A stretch of 46,427 nt of DNA from Gammaproteobacteria bacterium (lineage in GTDB: Bacteria > Pseudomonadota > Gammaproteobacteria > Pseudomonadales > JAUIET01). The notes beneath the pieces were generated by a model. That model saw nothing but the letters and a program-made list of their open reading frames with translations, ran no database searches and was not told the origin of the DNA. Shown in pieces: positions 1 to 9,150 of this stretch; positions within the stretch are counted from its first letter, which is position 1, and each line of letters opens with the position of its first letter. Location: NCBI GenBank assembly GCA_030431775.1, contig JAUIHW010000029.1:1-46427 (forward strand), written 5' to 3'. The translations under genes were made by a program, and so were the position numbers.

Positions 1-227
1 CCCTTGAACTGGCTTTCGAGTTGTACATCAAGCTCGGCGTCTGCGCTGAAAACAATGGACAAATCAGCTTGTCGCGCAAAGCTCAGCAGAGCATCCGAAA
101 GCTTGCTTTCGCGAATGTCGAACGCAACGCCTTGTTCCGATGTGGCTGCACCTGCGGCGGTAGACAACTGAAGCAGCACAAGCACACAGGCTACAATTCG
201 TGAAATTAATGCGAATGAACGACCCAC
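1..227 (-). CDS. TonB-dependent receptor with N-terminal STN signalling domain (5' part only)
   Basis: Reading the minus strand from a GTG at 227 gives 75 codons that run off the window. The product starts with a hydrophobic signal sequence ending near STAAGAA. A segment typical of secretin/TonB N-terminus (STN) domains follows (FDIRESKLSDALLSFARQAD). In FecA-type transducers this periplasmic domain contacts FecR after ligand binding at the outer membrane. The gene lies downstream of fecR and the ECF sigma gene on the same strand, the usual order for such systems. The GTG start is inferred: a TAG stop lies just upstream in the frame, and there is no good Shine-Dalgarno sequence. The barrel is outside the window, so the ligand cannot be named. 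Confidence 0.75.
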   Translation of the reverse strand, partial: MGRSFALISRIVACVLVLLQLSTAAGAATSEQGVAFDIRESKLSDALLSFARQADLSIVFSADAELDVQLESQFK

Positions 228-333
228 TAGACCGGAGATAGCATGGAACTGCCGCTATTCTACTCTGTCAGCCGCTTATTGCCTATTTTGTTCGCAAATG
301 GCTTGCTGAGCCATCGCCCAGCTTCCTGCGGCG

Positions 334-1386
334 CTAGCTGCGCTGATACAGAAGGATAATCTGCCCCTGCTGTTTGCTTTGCAGGTTTAGTGCCTTTTCA
401 ATGGCCTGCAGGGTTTCCATGGGCTTGTTGAGCTTGAATACGCCCGAGACCTGCAGGAAGGCGAGACTCGCGTCGGCGATTTTGATTTTACGTTCACTGT
501 AACGGTTCAGCTCGCTGATGACTTCAGCCAGGCTCAAATCTTTGAACACCAGGTTTTGCTGGCGCCAGGCTGTCACCTCTTCGAGGCGGTTTTCCGCTAG
601 CTTTTCCATGCCATCACTCTGCACCGACACGGTGAAATTGGCGGCCGCTGTCACTTTCTCAGGGCGCAGGGCGGAGTTGCTTTGCTCTTCGACCCGTACC
701 ACGCCTTCAGTAACAGTAACCAGGCTTTGATCGGCCTGTATCTCAATATTGAAAGCGGTTCCAATGGCCACCACCTCGGCGCCGGGAATTATCACCCTAA
801 ACGGCCTCTCTGGGTCTTTGGTCACCGTGAAATGCGCTTCGCCCTGGCTGAGGTTCAGGTGCCGCTCATCCTTGGAAAACTGAGCTTCGAGTCGGCTGTT
901 GGTGTTCATATGCACCAGCGAGCCATCCGCCAAAGTAATACTGCGTTGTTCGCCCACTGCCGTTGCATACCGCTCCGGGCTGCTAACAGGCTCTGAAAAT
1001 TGACTGCGCAGAACAAGCAGTGCCACGGCAAACAACAGAAACCCTGCCGCCATGCCCCCCTTTCGGCTGACTCGCCGCCACAAACGGCTGGCTCGTTTTG
1101 CAAGGCTTGGCTGACTGAGCTCTTCCGCGCCGGGGAGAGGCTGGTCTTCAAGCGCTGGTGTACTCTCAAGCGCGCTTTGGTATTTGATACAACCCAGGTC
1201 CATCCACAGCATTTCCATGCTGTCATAGGCTCGGCGGTGTGCCGTGCTTTGGCTCAACCACAAGGCAAAGGCTTTGTAGTCGGACTCTTCCGCCCGGTCG
1301 CTGCTGAGCCTTGCTATCCAGGCACAGGCTTCGTCCTGCAGGGCCGCATCCTTGGGGTCGGTTGAAGCGTGTTCTGAGAATTCCAT
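334..1386 (-). CDS. FecR-family anti-sigma factor / sigma regulator
   Basis: The protein has 350 residues. The N-terminal cytoplasmic part (about 1-70) resembles the DUF4880 FecR N-domain with conserved Trp residues. One membrane segment follows at about 110-127, then a periplasmic FecR domain (about 140-235, with TLADGSLVHMNTNSRL and a GTAFNI motif). The C-terminus is STN-like (DUF4974 type, from about 275). Known FecR proteins hold an ECF sigma factor and relay a signal from the receptor's STN domain. The gene sits between the ECF sigma gene and the receptor on the same strand. A 142-bp gap before it could carry its own promoter. Family assignment is secure; the inducer is unknown. Confidence 0.9.
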   Translation of the reverse strand: MEFSEHASTDPKDAALQDEACAWIARLSSDRAEESDYKAFALWLSQSTAHRRAYDSMEMLWMDLGCIKYQSALESTPALEDQPLPGAEELSQPSLAKRASRLWRRVSRKGGMAAGFLLFAVALLVLRSQFSEPVSSPERYATAVGEQRSITLADGSLVHMNTNSRLEAQFSKDERHLNLSQGEAHFTVTKDPERPFRVIIPGAEVVAIGTAFNIEIQADQSLVTVTEGVVRVEEQSNSALRPEKVTAAANFTVSVQSDGMEKLAENRLEEVTAWRQQNLVFKDLSLAEVISELNRYSERKIKIADASLAFLQVSGVFKLNKPMETLQAIEKALNLQSKQQGQIILLYQRS

Positions 1387-1528
1387 TTATTGTGCCGGCT
1401 GCTTGTTCACTGCTGTTATCGATGCTTTGTTATAAAAAACGAACAAGTGGGCAAGCCCCTCAGCGTTTTTTTAACAAAATTGAGACATGCATCACAAATT
1501 TTGCGAGTTTTTAATGCCTTGTCCCCGC

Positions 1529-2059
1529 TCATGATTCTACGACTGTTTTGTCACGAAAATGTTTCAGTGCGGCGAGAATATATTTCTCAACGCTGCTGAC
1601 CGAAACGCCCATTTCCTCAGCGATTTCGCTATAGCTCAAGCCGGACCGACGGTGCAATAAAAAGGCCTGTCGCGGCTTTGGTTTCATCGAGTCCAGGGCG
1701 GCGTTGATTTGCTTGACCCGTTCCTGGGCGATTAGCTGTTCGTCGGGGCCGTATTCCAATGGAGCGCTGATCTCACCGCTGTCATCAATGTTGCGCTCCA
1801 ACTGATTCTGAATATATTTGTGATGAAGCTGCTGGCGACGTAACTGGTCAGTGGCCATATTGGCGGCAACCTGAAAAAGGAATGCCCGGGCATTATCAAG
1901 CTGCTCGGGTTCGTGCAGCTTTTGCATCCGCAGATAGGCCTCCTGGGCAATCTCGTCCGCCTGCTGGGGATCGCGCAGGCGACTGGACAAAAAGCGCACC
2001 AGCTGTTGGCCATTCTGCCGAAACAGCGCCTCGATAAAGCTTCTTTTGCTGTCTTCCAT
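1529..2059 (-). CDS. ECF-family RNA polymerase sigma factor (FecI-like)
   Basis: The protein has 176 residues from the ATG at 2059. The open frame continues upstream, but the extra part has no sigma-factor character and would overlap the divergent gene's signal sequence. Region 2 is visible (LRDPQQADEIAQEAYLRM, then ARAFLFQVAANMATDQLRR). Region 4 is a helix-turn-helix (LSYSEIAEEMGVSVSSVEKY). FecI-type sigma factors direct polymerase to a few promoters, often that of the receptor. The neighbouring fecR and STN-receptor genes support this. No clear ribosome-binding site is visible before the start. The target regulon cannot be read from the window. Confidence 0.9.
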   Translation of the reverse strand: MEDSKRSFIEALFRQNGQQLVRFLSSRLRDPQQADEIAQEAYLRMQKLHEPEQLDNARAFLFQVAANMATDQLRRQQLHHKYIQNQLERNIDDSGEISAPLEYGPDEQLIAQERVKQINAALDSMKPKPRQAFLLHRRSGLSYSEIAEEMGVSVSSVEKYILAALKHFRDKTVVES

Positions 2060-2139
2060 TGGGCGATTGTACCACGCTCGCAGAGCCCCGCCGGCTGCGG
2101 TAGACTGACGGCACATTGCAAGAACCAAAGAGAAGGCTG

Positions 2140-4602
2140 ATGATAACAATAGCTCAAATACTGAAGTGGCAAGGTACTTCGACAGCTCTGTGGCGATTGA
2201 CTTTCCTGTCCGTTCTGTCGCTGGCGCTGAGCGCTTGTGGCGCTCAGGATAACCCGGCCACCTTAGATTCAAACGCTCCGCAAGTGGCCGCAGCCGCTGA
2301 TCAGGCTGGCTCCAGCGTGGTGCCGGAAGCCAGCTTTTCAGAATCCCGTTTGCGCAGCAATATCGAGCAGCTCGCCTCAGATGAGTTCGGTGGCCGCCAG
2401 CCCGCCAGCGCGGGGGAGGCAAAAACCATCAAGCTGCTGCGCGATCAGTTCCTGGCGCTGGATCTTGAGCCAGGTAACGGCGAATCATGGTTTCAGAGGG
2501 TTCCATTGGTATCGATAACGGCCGATGAGGCAATGAGCCTGACGGTGGAGGGCGATGGATTTGCCGAAGCTTTCCAATACGGTGAACAATTTATTGCCTG
2601 GACCAAGCGCGTGGTCGACAGCAGTAAGCTTGCTGCCAGCGAGTTGGTGTTTGTGGGCTACGGAATAGTTGCGCCGGAGTATGGCTGGAACGATTACGCT
2701 GGGCTTGATGTTCAGGGTAAAACGGTGGTGATCCTGGTGAATGATCCGGGTTATGCCACTCAGGACCCGGAATTATTTAACGGCAATGCGATGACCTACT
2801 ACGGGCGCTGGACCTACAAGTATGAGGAGGCAGCCCGCCAGGGAGCGGCCGGTGCGATCATTGTTCATGAAGATGGCCCGGCCGGATACCCGTGGAAGGT
2901 AGTGTCCGGGTCCTGGTCAGGGCCGCAATTCGACTTGTTCGCTGAGGACAGGAATATGAGTCGCGTCGCGGTGGAAGGCTGGGTGACCACTGCGGTGGCG
3001 AATACCTTGTTGAGCGCCGCAGGGCAGAACCTGGCAGAGCTTAAGACGGCTGCCAAAACCCGGGGCTTTCAAGCGGTACCACTGGGCCTGCAAGCATCGA
3101 TTGACATCAACAATACGCTTGAGCGATTTGATTCACAGAATGTGGTTGCCCGCATTCCAGGTGCAGTCCGGCCTCATGAAACCGTTGTTTACACAGCCCA
3201 CTGGGACCACATCGGCACGCGCTTGGGAGAAGGCGATCAGATTTATAACGGTGCGGTGGATAATGCCACCGGCACAGCCGGTTTGATCGAGCTGGCAGCT
3301 GCCTACAAGGCCCTGCCCGAGCCGCCTGAGCGTTCGCTGGTCTTTTTGGCGGTAACGGCGGAGGAATCCGGATTGTTGGGCTCAAAGCACTACGCGGAAA
3401 ACCCCATTTACCCAATGGCCGATACGGTGGCGGCTATCAACATGGATGGCATGAACGTACTTGGCCGCACCAAAGATGTCACGGTCGTTGGCTTTGGTGC
3501 CTCCACTCTTGATGAGCTGCTGGCCGAAGTCGCGCGAGACCAGGGCCGTGAGCTGAAGCCCGAACCCACGCCGGAGAAAGGCTATTACTACCGCTCGGAC
3601 CATTTCAATTTTGCCAAGCAAGGGGTGCCCGCGCTGTATGCGGAAAGTGGCGTGGATTACCGCGATCGGCCAGAAGGCTGGGGGCTTGAGCAACAGAAGG
3701 ACTACACGGCCAACCGTTACCATGCGCCGTCCGACGAATACGACCCGGCCTGGGATATGAGCGGCATGCTCGAAGATCTCGCACTCTATTTTGGCGTCGG
3801 CTATCAACTGGCCAACTCGGCGGCGTGGCCGAAGTGGAGTGAAAGCAGTGAATTCCGGGCGATACGTGAACGGGTGAAGAAGGTTGCTGCCTTGCCCGAG
3901 CCGCTGAAGACGGCCCTGCAGCGTCCTGGGCGAGCCGCAGCTGACAGACTGCGCGATACAAGCAGTCTTCCGGAAGAAATTCTGGGGCTGTTGGCCCTGG
4001 AGAGCGGTGAAACAGTGTTGGATCTATTTGCCGGCGGCGGCTATTACACGGCCTTGCTGGCCGACATTGTGGGCGCCGAAGGGGAGGTAATTTCCTACAA
4101 TAACCCAGCTTATTTCAACTTCGCGAAAGACGCCATTGAGGCCCGTTTCGGTCTGGATAAGCCTGCCCAGGTCAATTTGCTCACGGCGGAAATCAACGAG
4201 CTTGAAATAGCGCCACAGTCGCTTGATGGCATGCTCGCGGTCATGTCATATCACGATCTGCACTGGGTCAATGAAGAGCAGGGGTGGCCGGCCATTGATT
4301 TGCCAGGATTCTATGCTCGCCTACATGCCGCCCTCAAGCCTGACGGGCGGGTAGTGATAGTGGATCACTCGGCGGCGGCGGGGACGGGCACTGCCGCGGT
4401 GGATACACTGCATCGCATTGACGAGGCGTTTGTAATCCGTGATTTCGCCAATAACGGATTTAAGCTAGTGGGTTCGTCCGATGTTTTGCGCAACCCCGAT
4501 GATGATCGAAGTAAGCTGGTTTTCAGTCCTGAAATCCGGCGCCGTACCGACCGCTTTATACTGGTTTTTGCAAAAGCGGGAGCGGCTTCAGCTTCGCCCT
4601 AA
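2140..4602 (+). CDS. lipoprotein fusion: M28-family aminopeptidase plus SAM-dependent methyltransferase
   Basis: The protein has 820 residues from ATG 2140, preceded by a GAAGG-like site. It begins with a signal peptide and lipobox (LSAC, Cys about 33), so it should be exported and lipid-anchored. A protease-associated region (about 130-310) precedes an M28 zinc peptidase domain. Metal and catalytic residues are visible: HWDHIG (His about 354, Asp 356), AVDNATG (Asp about 374), AEESG (Glu pair about 408-409), NMDG (Asp about 436) and YRSDHF (His about 488). From about 615 a second domain shows a class I methyltransferase motif I (VLDLFAGGG, about 626-634) and a later VVIVDH strand, like predicted secreted methyltransferases. 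The gene is divergent from the sigma gene. Domain calls are firm; substrates and why a periplasmic lipoprotein would carry a methyltransferase fold are unknown. Confidence 0.88.
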   Translation: MITIAQILKWQGTSTALWRLTFLSVLSLALSACGAQDNPATLDSNAPQVAAAADQAGSSVVPEASFSESRLRSNIEQLASDEFGGRQPASAGEAKTIKLLRDQFLALDLEPGNGESWFQRVPLVSITADEAMSLTVEGDGFAEAFQYGEQFIAWTKRVVDSSKLAASELVFVGYGIVAPEYGWNDYAGLDVQGKTVVILVNDPGYATQDPELFNGNAMTYYGRWTYKYEEAARQGAAGAIIVHEDGPAGYPWKVVSGSWSGPQFDLFAEDRNMSRVAVEGWVTTAVANTLLSAAGQNLAELKTAAKTRGFQAVPLGLQASIDINNTLERFDSQNVVARIPGAVRPHETVVYTAHWDHIGTRLGEGDQIYNGAVDNATGTAGLIELAAAYKALPEPPERSLVFLAVTAEESGLLGSKHYAENPIYPMADTVAAINMDGMNVLGRTKDVTVVGFGASTLDELLAEVARDQGRELKPEPTPEKGYYYRSDHFNFAKQGVPALYAESGVDYRDRPEGWGLEQQKDYTANRYHAPSDEYDPAWDMSGMLEDLALYFGVGYQLANSAAWPKWSESSEFRAIRERVKKVAALPEPLKTALQRPGRAAADRLRDTSSLPEEILGLLALESGETVLDLFAGGGYYTALLADIVGAEGEVISYNNPAYFNFAKDAIEARFGLDKPAQVNLLTAEINELEIAPQSLDGMLAVMSYHDLHWVNEEQGWPAIDLPGFYARLHAALKPDGRVVIVDHSAAAGTGTAAVDTLHRIDEAFVIRDFANNGFKLVGSSDVLRNPDDDRSKLVFSPEIRRRTDRFILVFAKAGAASASP

Positions 4603-4618
4603 GGCAAATTTGCGCTAT

Positions 4619-7009
4619 TCAGATGCCGAATTTGGCCATGTTGATGTTTCGGCTGCGCTGTTGGAGCTGAGCAAATTGGCTGGCATTGTTGGCCAACTGG
4701 GGACGCATGCTCGGAAGGTAACTGTCAAATAGCGGCTTTTTGGCGAGTTCCGCGTAATACTGCCAGCCTAGAGTGTTCAGTTGGCGGAGAAGCCGAGCGA
4801 TCTGGGCCTCATCGCCAGCAACTATGGCCAGGCTGAGCTGGCTGATTGTGATATCCCGCCCGGCGCGGCCCTGGTTGATAATGTCCGCCAAATTATCCAA
4901 CGCAGCCTCAGTGATTTGCGCGGCCTGTTGGTCAGCGCCTTGGGCGCGCAGCGCATGGGCGAAGTAAGCTTGCATTTCAGCTCGCACAACTGGCTTGCCC
5001 ATGCACGCTTCCTGGCTGAACTGCAATGCCTGAGACAGCAGGGATTCTGCAAGGCTGTAATCTTCTTCGATGTGCGCGGCCACGGCACGCCAGAAGTTGA
5101 TGTAGCCCCCATCGCAGGGTTGCTTGGAATCAGCCGGCTGATCGCGGCCACTACCCGCTAGTAGCAGCGAAGCTTCGCGTAGCTGGTCTGGGTCTCGCAA
5201 GGCTTCACCCAGCATAGCGAGTAACCAGGCGCGCTCTCTGGCGGACAAATCTGCTCGTATTTGCTCATACAGCGCTTTGGCATCGCTGTAGCGCTGCAGT
5301 GCGATTAGCGCGGAGAGAACTATTTCAGTGCTGTACACCGCATAGTTCTCGGAAAAATTATTACGTACGGCGAAGTTCAAAACGTCATCATAGCGGCCCG
5401 CATTGAGCATTGTGAACATCCACATTTTCAGGAAATGATCAGAGTAAGTTTCCTGAAGATAGCGCTGCGCCAAGTCGTCCACCTCTTGATAGCGTCCCAT
5501 GAGGCCGAGCGCCCGAATATGGTTTTGACGAACAATCTGGTTCAGTGGGTCCACATCCAGGGCGGCCTGGAAGTGCTCAAATGCCTCGGTTACCCGATTT
5601 TGTTCCAATAAAACATTGCCAAGCCACATGCGGCCCATGGAGTAGCTGGGCCGCAAAGCAATCGCACGACGATAGGCGGCTTCTGCGCTGACGTTGTCAT
5701 TGATGTGCCTGTTGATCGCACCCTGGCTGGCATGTGCTTCGGCAAGGTCGGGTTGCAATTCCAAGGCCCGATCAACCAGGGTCTGTGCTCGCTGTATGGC
5801 ATTGTCGGGGTTGCTGCCGCCGTACGCTTCCTTCAGTATCAGCGCATCGGACAAGCCAGACAACGCCAGCGCGTTGTTAGGGTCCAGTTCCAGCGCCTGG
5901 CGGAAGTAAGCGTCGGCCTGCTCAAGCGCTTCCGGTGTCCGCATGTTCCAGCGATGCCGCCCAAGCAGATAGTAGTCATAGGCTTTCAAATTGGCCTGGC
6001 GCTGCCCAACATGTTCGGCTGCCAGCTGCTCGGGCAGCAGCTGCTCAACAATTCGGTCTGCTATTTCGCTCTGCAGTACGAGGCTGTCTTCCAGGCTGTA
6101 CTCGAAGCGATCTGCCCAGACCGGAAATCCGTCATCGGCGCTGGTTAATTGCGCGGTAACCCGAACGCGCTCACCCACAATCCGGACAGTGCCCTCAACG
6201 ATAATGTTTGCGCTGAGTTGGGCGCCAATGGTGCGAATGTCGATGGCTTGTCCCCGGAAAGCCTCGGAAGACGTTCGGGCCACTACCTTTAGCGAGTCAT
6301 TCGAGGCGCGTACCAGAGTGTTACGGATATCGGCGGTCAGACCGTTCGCGAAATAGCCCGATTCAGTGTCGTCCGTCAGGTTTACAAAAGGCAGTACGGC
6401 GACGGTTCGGCGGCCGCTGTTTGACAAGTCCTGTCCGTCGCCTTGCCCAGCCGAACTCGCCACTGGCGTTATGGGAGTCGCAGAACCCGGAACGTCCAGC
6501 AGGGCGGGCTTGTTGGCAAGTACCAGAGTGGTCAGCAGGACAACCGCTGCCACCAGCCCCGGAATCAGCCAGCGTTTTGCTTGACCAGCTGTGTCTGGAA
6601 TGCTTGCGCTGGTGCTTGATAACGCCTCCGGAGAGGCATTTTCCAAGGAGCGCACCGGCGTTAACAGCCGATAGCCTCGCTTCGGTAGCGTTTGAATATA
6701 GCTTCGCGGCTTGCCGGTATCGCCAAGTACTGAGCGTAACTCAGAAATACAGCGGGTCAGCACCTCCTCGCTGACCACCACATCTCCCCACACCTGTTCC
6801 AGCAAGTCTTCCCGGCGAACTACCTGTCCGGCGTTTGCCGCCAGGCATTGCAGCACATCCATCACTTTGGGTTCCAGGCGTTGACTGCCGTCGGCGTTTC
6901 CAATGACCCCCTTGAGTGGCTCGACCAGGTAATCGCCCAGGTAAAAGCCGGCCGCCAAGCTGCGCTCATCGGCTGGTGGAGGAGAGTGTTCATTGTCCTG
7001 GTTGGTCAC
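4619..7009 (-). CDS. CadC-type winged-helix regulator with TolB-like domain and TPR repeats
   Basis: The protein has about 796 residues. An OmpR/PhoB-type winged helix is at the N-terminus (about 20-120, with REDLLEQVWGD and YIQTLPKRGYRLL). One membrane segment lies near 145-165 (WLIPGLVAAVVLLTTLVLA). A TolB/FlgO-like domain follows (AVLPFVNLTDD and GLTADIRNTLV, about 205-310), then TPR repeats (about 345-520) such as ALELDPNNALALSGL. It is a membrane-tethered DNA-binding protein of the CadC/ToxR architecture; the periplasmic TPR part probably senses something or binds a partner. The frame is open to a TTG at 7030. I prefer the GTG at 7009 because AGGGG lies just before it. It converges with the M28 fusion gene, with 16 bp between stops. 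Confidence 0.85.
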   Translation of the reverse strand: MTNQDNEHSPPPADERSLAAGFYLGDYLVEPLKGVIGNADGSQRLEPKVMDVLQCLAANAGQVVRREDLLEQVWGDVVVSEEVLTRCISELRSVLGDTGKPRSYIQTLPKRGYRLLTPVRSLENASPEALSSTSASIPDTAGQAKRWLIPGLVAAVVLLTTLVLANKPALLDVPGSATPITPVASSAGQGDGQDLSNSGRRTVAVLPFVNLTDDTESGYFANGLTADIRNTLVRASNDSLKVVARTSSEAFRGQAIDIRTIGAQLSANIIVEGTVRIVGERVRVTAQLTSADDGFPVWADRFEYSLEDSLVLQSEIADRIVEQLLPEQLAAEHVGQRQANLKAYDYYLLGRHRWNMRTPEALEQADAYFRQALELDPNNALALSGLSDALILKEAYGGSNPDNAIQRAQTLVDRALELQPDLAEAHASQGAINRHINDNVSAEAAYRRAIALRPSYSMGRMWLGNVLLEQNRVTEAFEHFQAALDVDPLNQIVRQNHIRALGLMGRYQEVDDLAQRYLQETYSDHFLKMWMFTMLNAGRYDDVLNFAVRNNFSENYAVYSTEIVLSALIALQRYSDAKALYEQIRADLSARERAWLLAMLGEALRDPDQLREASLLLAGSGRDQPADSKQPCDGGYINFWRAVAAHIEEDYSLAESLLSQALQFSQEACMGKPVVRAEMQAYFAHALRAQGADQQAAQITEAALDNLADIINQGRAGRDITISQLSLAIVAGDEAQIARLLRQLNTLGWQYYAELAKKPLFDSYLPSMRPQLANNASQFAQLQQRSRNINMAKFGI

Positions 7010-7198
7010 GCCGCCCCTGGCTCTTGGCAAATGTGTTTGCCCTAAATATCAGATTTTAAACGCCTTTATTAGTTCCCGAAGGTTTTCTTAAGCTTTTCTT
7101 ACAAAGCATATGAAAAGCATTTGCCTGCCAGGAGTTAAGCAACAGGCGCACGACTGATGTCGAGGCGACCATTATGCAAAAGCCAGTAGGAATTGCCT

Positions 7199-7816
7199 AT
7201 GTTTGTTCAGCGCTTTAACACCGCTCTTGCGGTATACCTTGTTCCACTCAGCTGCTTGCTCTGCAGCGTCTCAGCGACAGCTGGTAGTGCACCGTCTGCT
7301 GGACCGCCAGCGATGAGTTGCCAGCGAGACGACCCAAGTACCGCCCTGCTGGATCGTCAGGCCATGTTAAGCCTGGCCAGCTTTGACAGTGAATTTGCGG
7401 CGGCCAAAGCAGCTCTGAGCCGTTTCAACCCGCACTCGATAAAAGAGGACAGGGAATACATAGGGGCGATTATTCAACAGGGAAACGCCTATCGATACCT
7501 GGTCGCACGTGGCCAACCGGGGCAGAATACCGTGACCGTGCGTCTGCAAATACCTCGCGGTGCGAAGCTGCGGGCCTTCTGGCACACGCACGGCGCGCCG
7601 GGCCCTCACCGCCATCTGTTTTCCACGCAGGACACCCGGCTGGTTCGTACCAGCGGCAAACCGTTCTATTTGGCTGACCCGGGCGGTACAATTCGTGTGC
7701 ATCGCCCGGGCGACCGCATTCTTTCACTCAGCCAACAGCGACGCATGGGTGTATTCGGTGGTTATGGTCTGGCCAAGGGAACACCGCTGGCCGAGGTGGA
7801 CAGCCAGCATTGCTGA
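7199..7816 (+). CDS. exported DUF4329-domain protein
   Basis: The protein has 205 residues from ATG 7199, with AGGA upstream. A signal peptide is visible (VYLVPLSCLLCSVSATAG). The rest matches the DUF4329 pattern: FDSEFAAAKAAL, then WHTHG, a downstream FSTQD, then FYLADPGGTIRVHRPG. HTH followed by S-x-x-D resembles the metal-binding motif of JAMM/MPN peptidases, so a metal-dependent hydrolase fold is possible, but that is inference. The gene stands alone between the divergent regulator gene and the convergent CorC gene. DUF4329 domains are often seen at the ends of polymorphic-toxin proteins; here the domain is free-standing and exported. Function is not established. Confidence 0.75.
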   Translation: MFVQRFNTALAVYLVPLSCLLCSVSATAGSAPSAGPPAMSCQRDDPSTALLDRQAMLSLASFDSEFAAAKAALSRFNPHSIKEDREYIGAIIQQGNAYRYLVARGQPGQNTVTVRLQIPRGAKLRAFWHTHGAPGPHRHLFSTQDTRLVRTSGKPFYLADPGGTIRVHRPGDRILSLSQQRRMGVFGGYGLAKGTPLAEVDSQHC

Positions 7817-7820
7817 CTGT

Positions 7821-9074
7821 TTAAGAAAGTTGTCGGCCGCGTACCAGCTGAATCACATTGTCGTCAGTGCTGACCACTTCCAGTACATAGTTCTCAAGCC
7901 TGACCGCGACATTTGCGGAAGGAATGGCTTCAAGGTATTCAACCAGCAGACCACTGATGGTTCGAGGTCCATGCACAGGCAGTTCCCAGCCGAGTTGCTT
8001 GTTAACCGCTCGTACCGACGTGTTGCCGCTCATTATGAATGAACCATCCAGCTCCGCCGTGATCTCCTCGTCCTGACTGGTCAGGTTGGAGGTGAATTCA
8101 CCCACAATTTCTTCAAGTATGTCCTCCAGGGTTACCAGGCCAACAATGTCGCCGTACTCGTCGACCACCAGCGCCATGCGCCGCTGATTCTTCTGAAAAT
8201 TGAGGAGTTGGGTATGTAAAGGAGTACTTTCTGGGATGTAGTACGGATCTCTTAGCTGGCTGAGCATGGTATCCCTGTCGAGCTGCCCGTTGGCCAGAAA
8301 GCGGGGCGACAAACGCAGCGGCAGAATGCCCAGCATATTACTGAGCTCGCCATCGACCACCGGTACCCGGGCGAACTCACAATCCAGAATGCGCTGCATC
8401 AACGCGTCATCATCGCTGCGTAAGTCGAGAAAGAAAATGTCGTGGTCTTGAATCATGATTTCATCAACCCGCAGCTGTTCCAGGTCGAGAATATTAAGCA
8501 GCATGGCCTGGTGTTGTTCCGGTATGTGCGCACCGGCTTCATCCACTATTGTACGAAGCTCGTCGGTGTCGAGCTTTTCATTGTCAGTATTCAGGTCTAC
8601 ACCACTCAGGCGAACCAGAGCATTGGTGAATTTGTTGATCAGCCAGATAAAAGGATGTAGCAGGCGCATCAAAGGCCGTAACAGAATGCTGGCTGGAAAG
8701 GCTATTTTTTCCGGATGAATGGCGGCAATGGTTTTGGGAGTGATCTCCGCAAACACCAGAATCACCATGGTGAAGATAAACGTGGCGGCGGCGATGCCGG
8801 GGTCGCCAGCAAGACGGTAGCCGATCAGAGTGACAATGGCTGATGCGGTGAAGTTAACCAGATTATTGCCGATCAGAATCAGGCTGATCAGGCGGTCAGG
8901 GGTTTCCAGCAGCTCACTGGAACGGTCGGCACCGGCGTGCTTCTGGTTTTTCAGGTGTTTTAGCCGGTACCGGTTGAGGGACATCATTCCGGTTTCTGAA
9001 CTGGAAAAGAATGCGGAACAGGCGATCAGTACAAACAGGCAAGCGAATAACAGACCCAGTGGTGCGTCGTTCAA
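7821..9074 (-). CDS. CorC/HlyC-family CBS-domain membrane protein (CNNM-type transporter)
   Basis: The protein has 417 residues. The N-terminal DUF21/CNNM membrane domain has about four hydrophobic segments (1-150) and contains the SSSETGMMSLNRYRLKHL signature. A CBS pair follows (about 190-320, including MALVVDEYGDIVGLVTLEDILEEIVGEF). The C-terminal CorC/HlyC domain is at about 335-415. The family is linked to magnesium or cobalt efflux and resistance. In related bacteria this gene often sits near ypjD and ffh, as here. Its stop lies 4 bp from the stop of the convergent DUF4329 gene. Confidence 0.9.
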   Translation of the reverse strand: MNDAPLGLLFACLFVLIACSAFFSSSETGMMSLNRYRLKHLKNQKHAGADRSSELLETPDRLISLILIGNNLVNFTASAIVTLIGYRLAGDPGIAAATFIFTMVILVFAEITPKTIAAIHPEKIAFPASILLRPLMRLLHPFIWLINKFTNALVRLSGVDLNTDNEKLDTDELRTIVDEAGAHIPEQHQAMLLNILDLEQLRVDEIMIQDHDIFFLDLRSDDDALMQRILDCEFARVPVVDGELSNMLGILPLRLSPRFLANGQLDRDTMLSQLRDPYYIPESTPLHTQLLNFQKNQRRMALVVDEYGDIVGLVTLEDILEEIVGEFTSNLTSQDEEITAELDGSFIMSGNTSVRAVNKQLGWELPVHGPRTISGLLVEYLEAIPSANVAVRLENYVLEVVSTDDNVIQLVRGRQLS

Positions 9075-9150
9075 GGAGGTGGGAACCTCATTCTGCTAAA
9101 GGCTCGCCATGGTGCAGAAATTGCGCGTCAGGCGCAAGGGGGAATCGCCC

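Noticed and set aside
2060..2422. 121-codon N-terminal extension of the ECF sigma gene
   Set aside because: The extension has no sigma-factor character and lies antisense to the divergent lipoprotein's start; the ATG at 2059 fits the family length.
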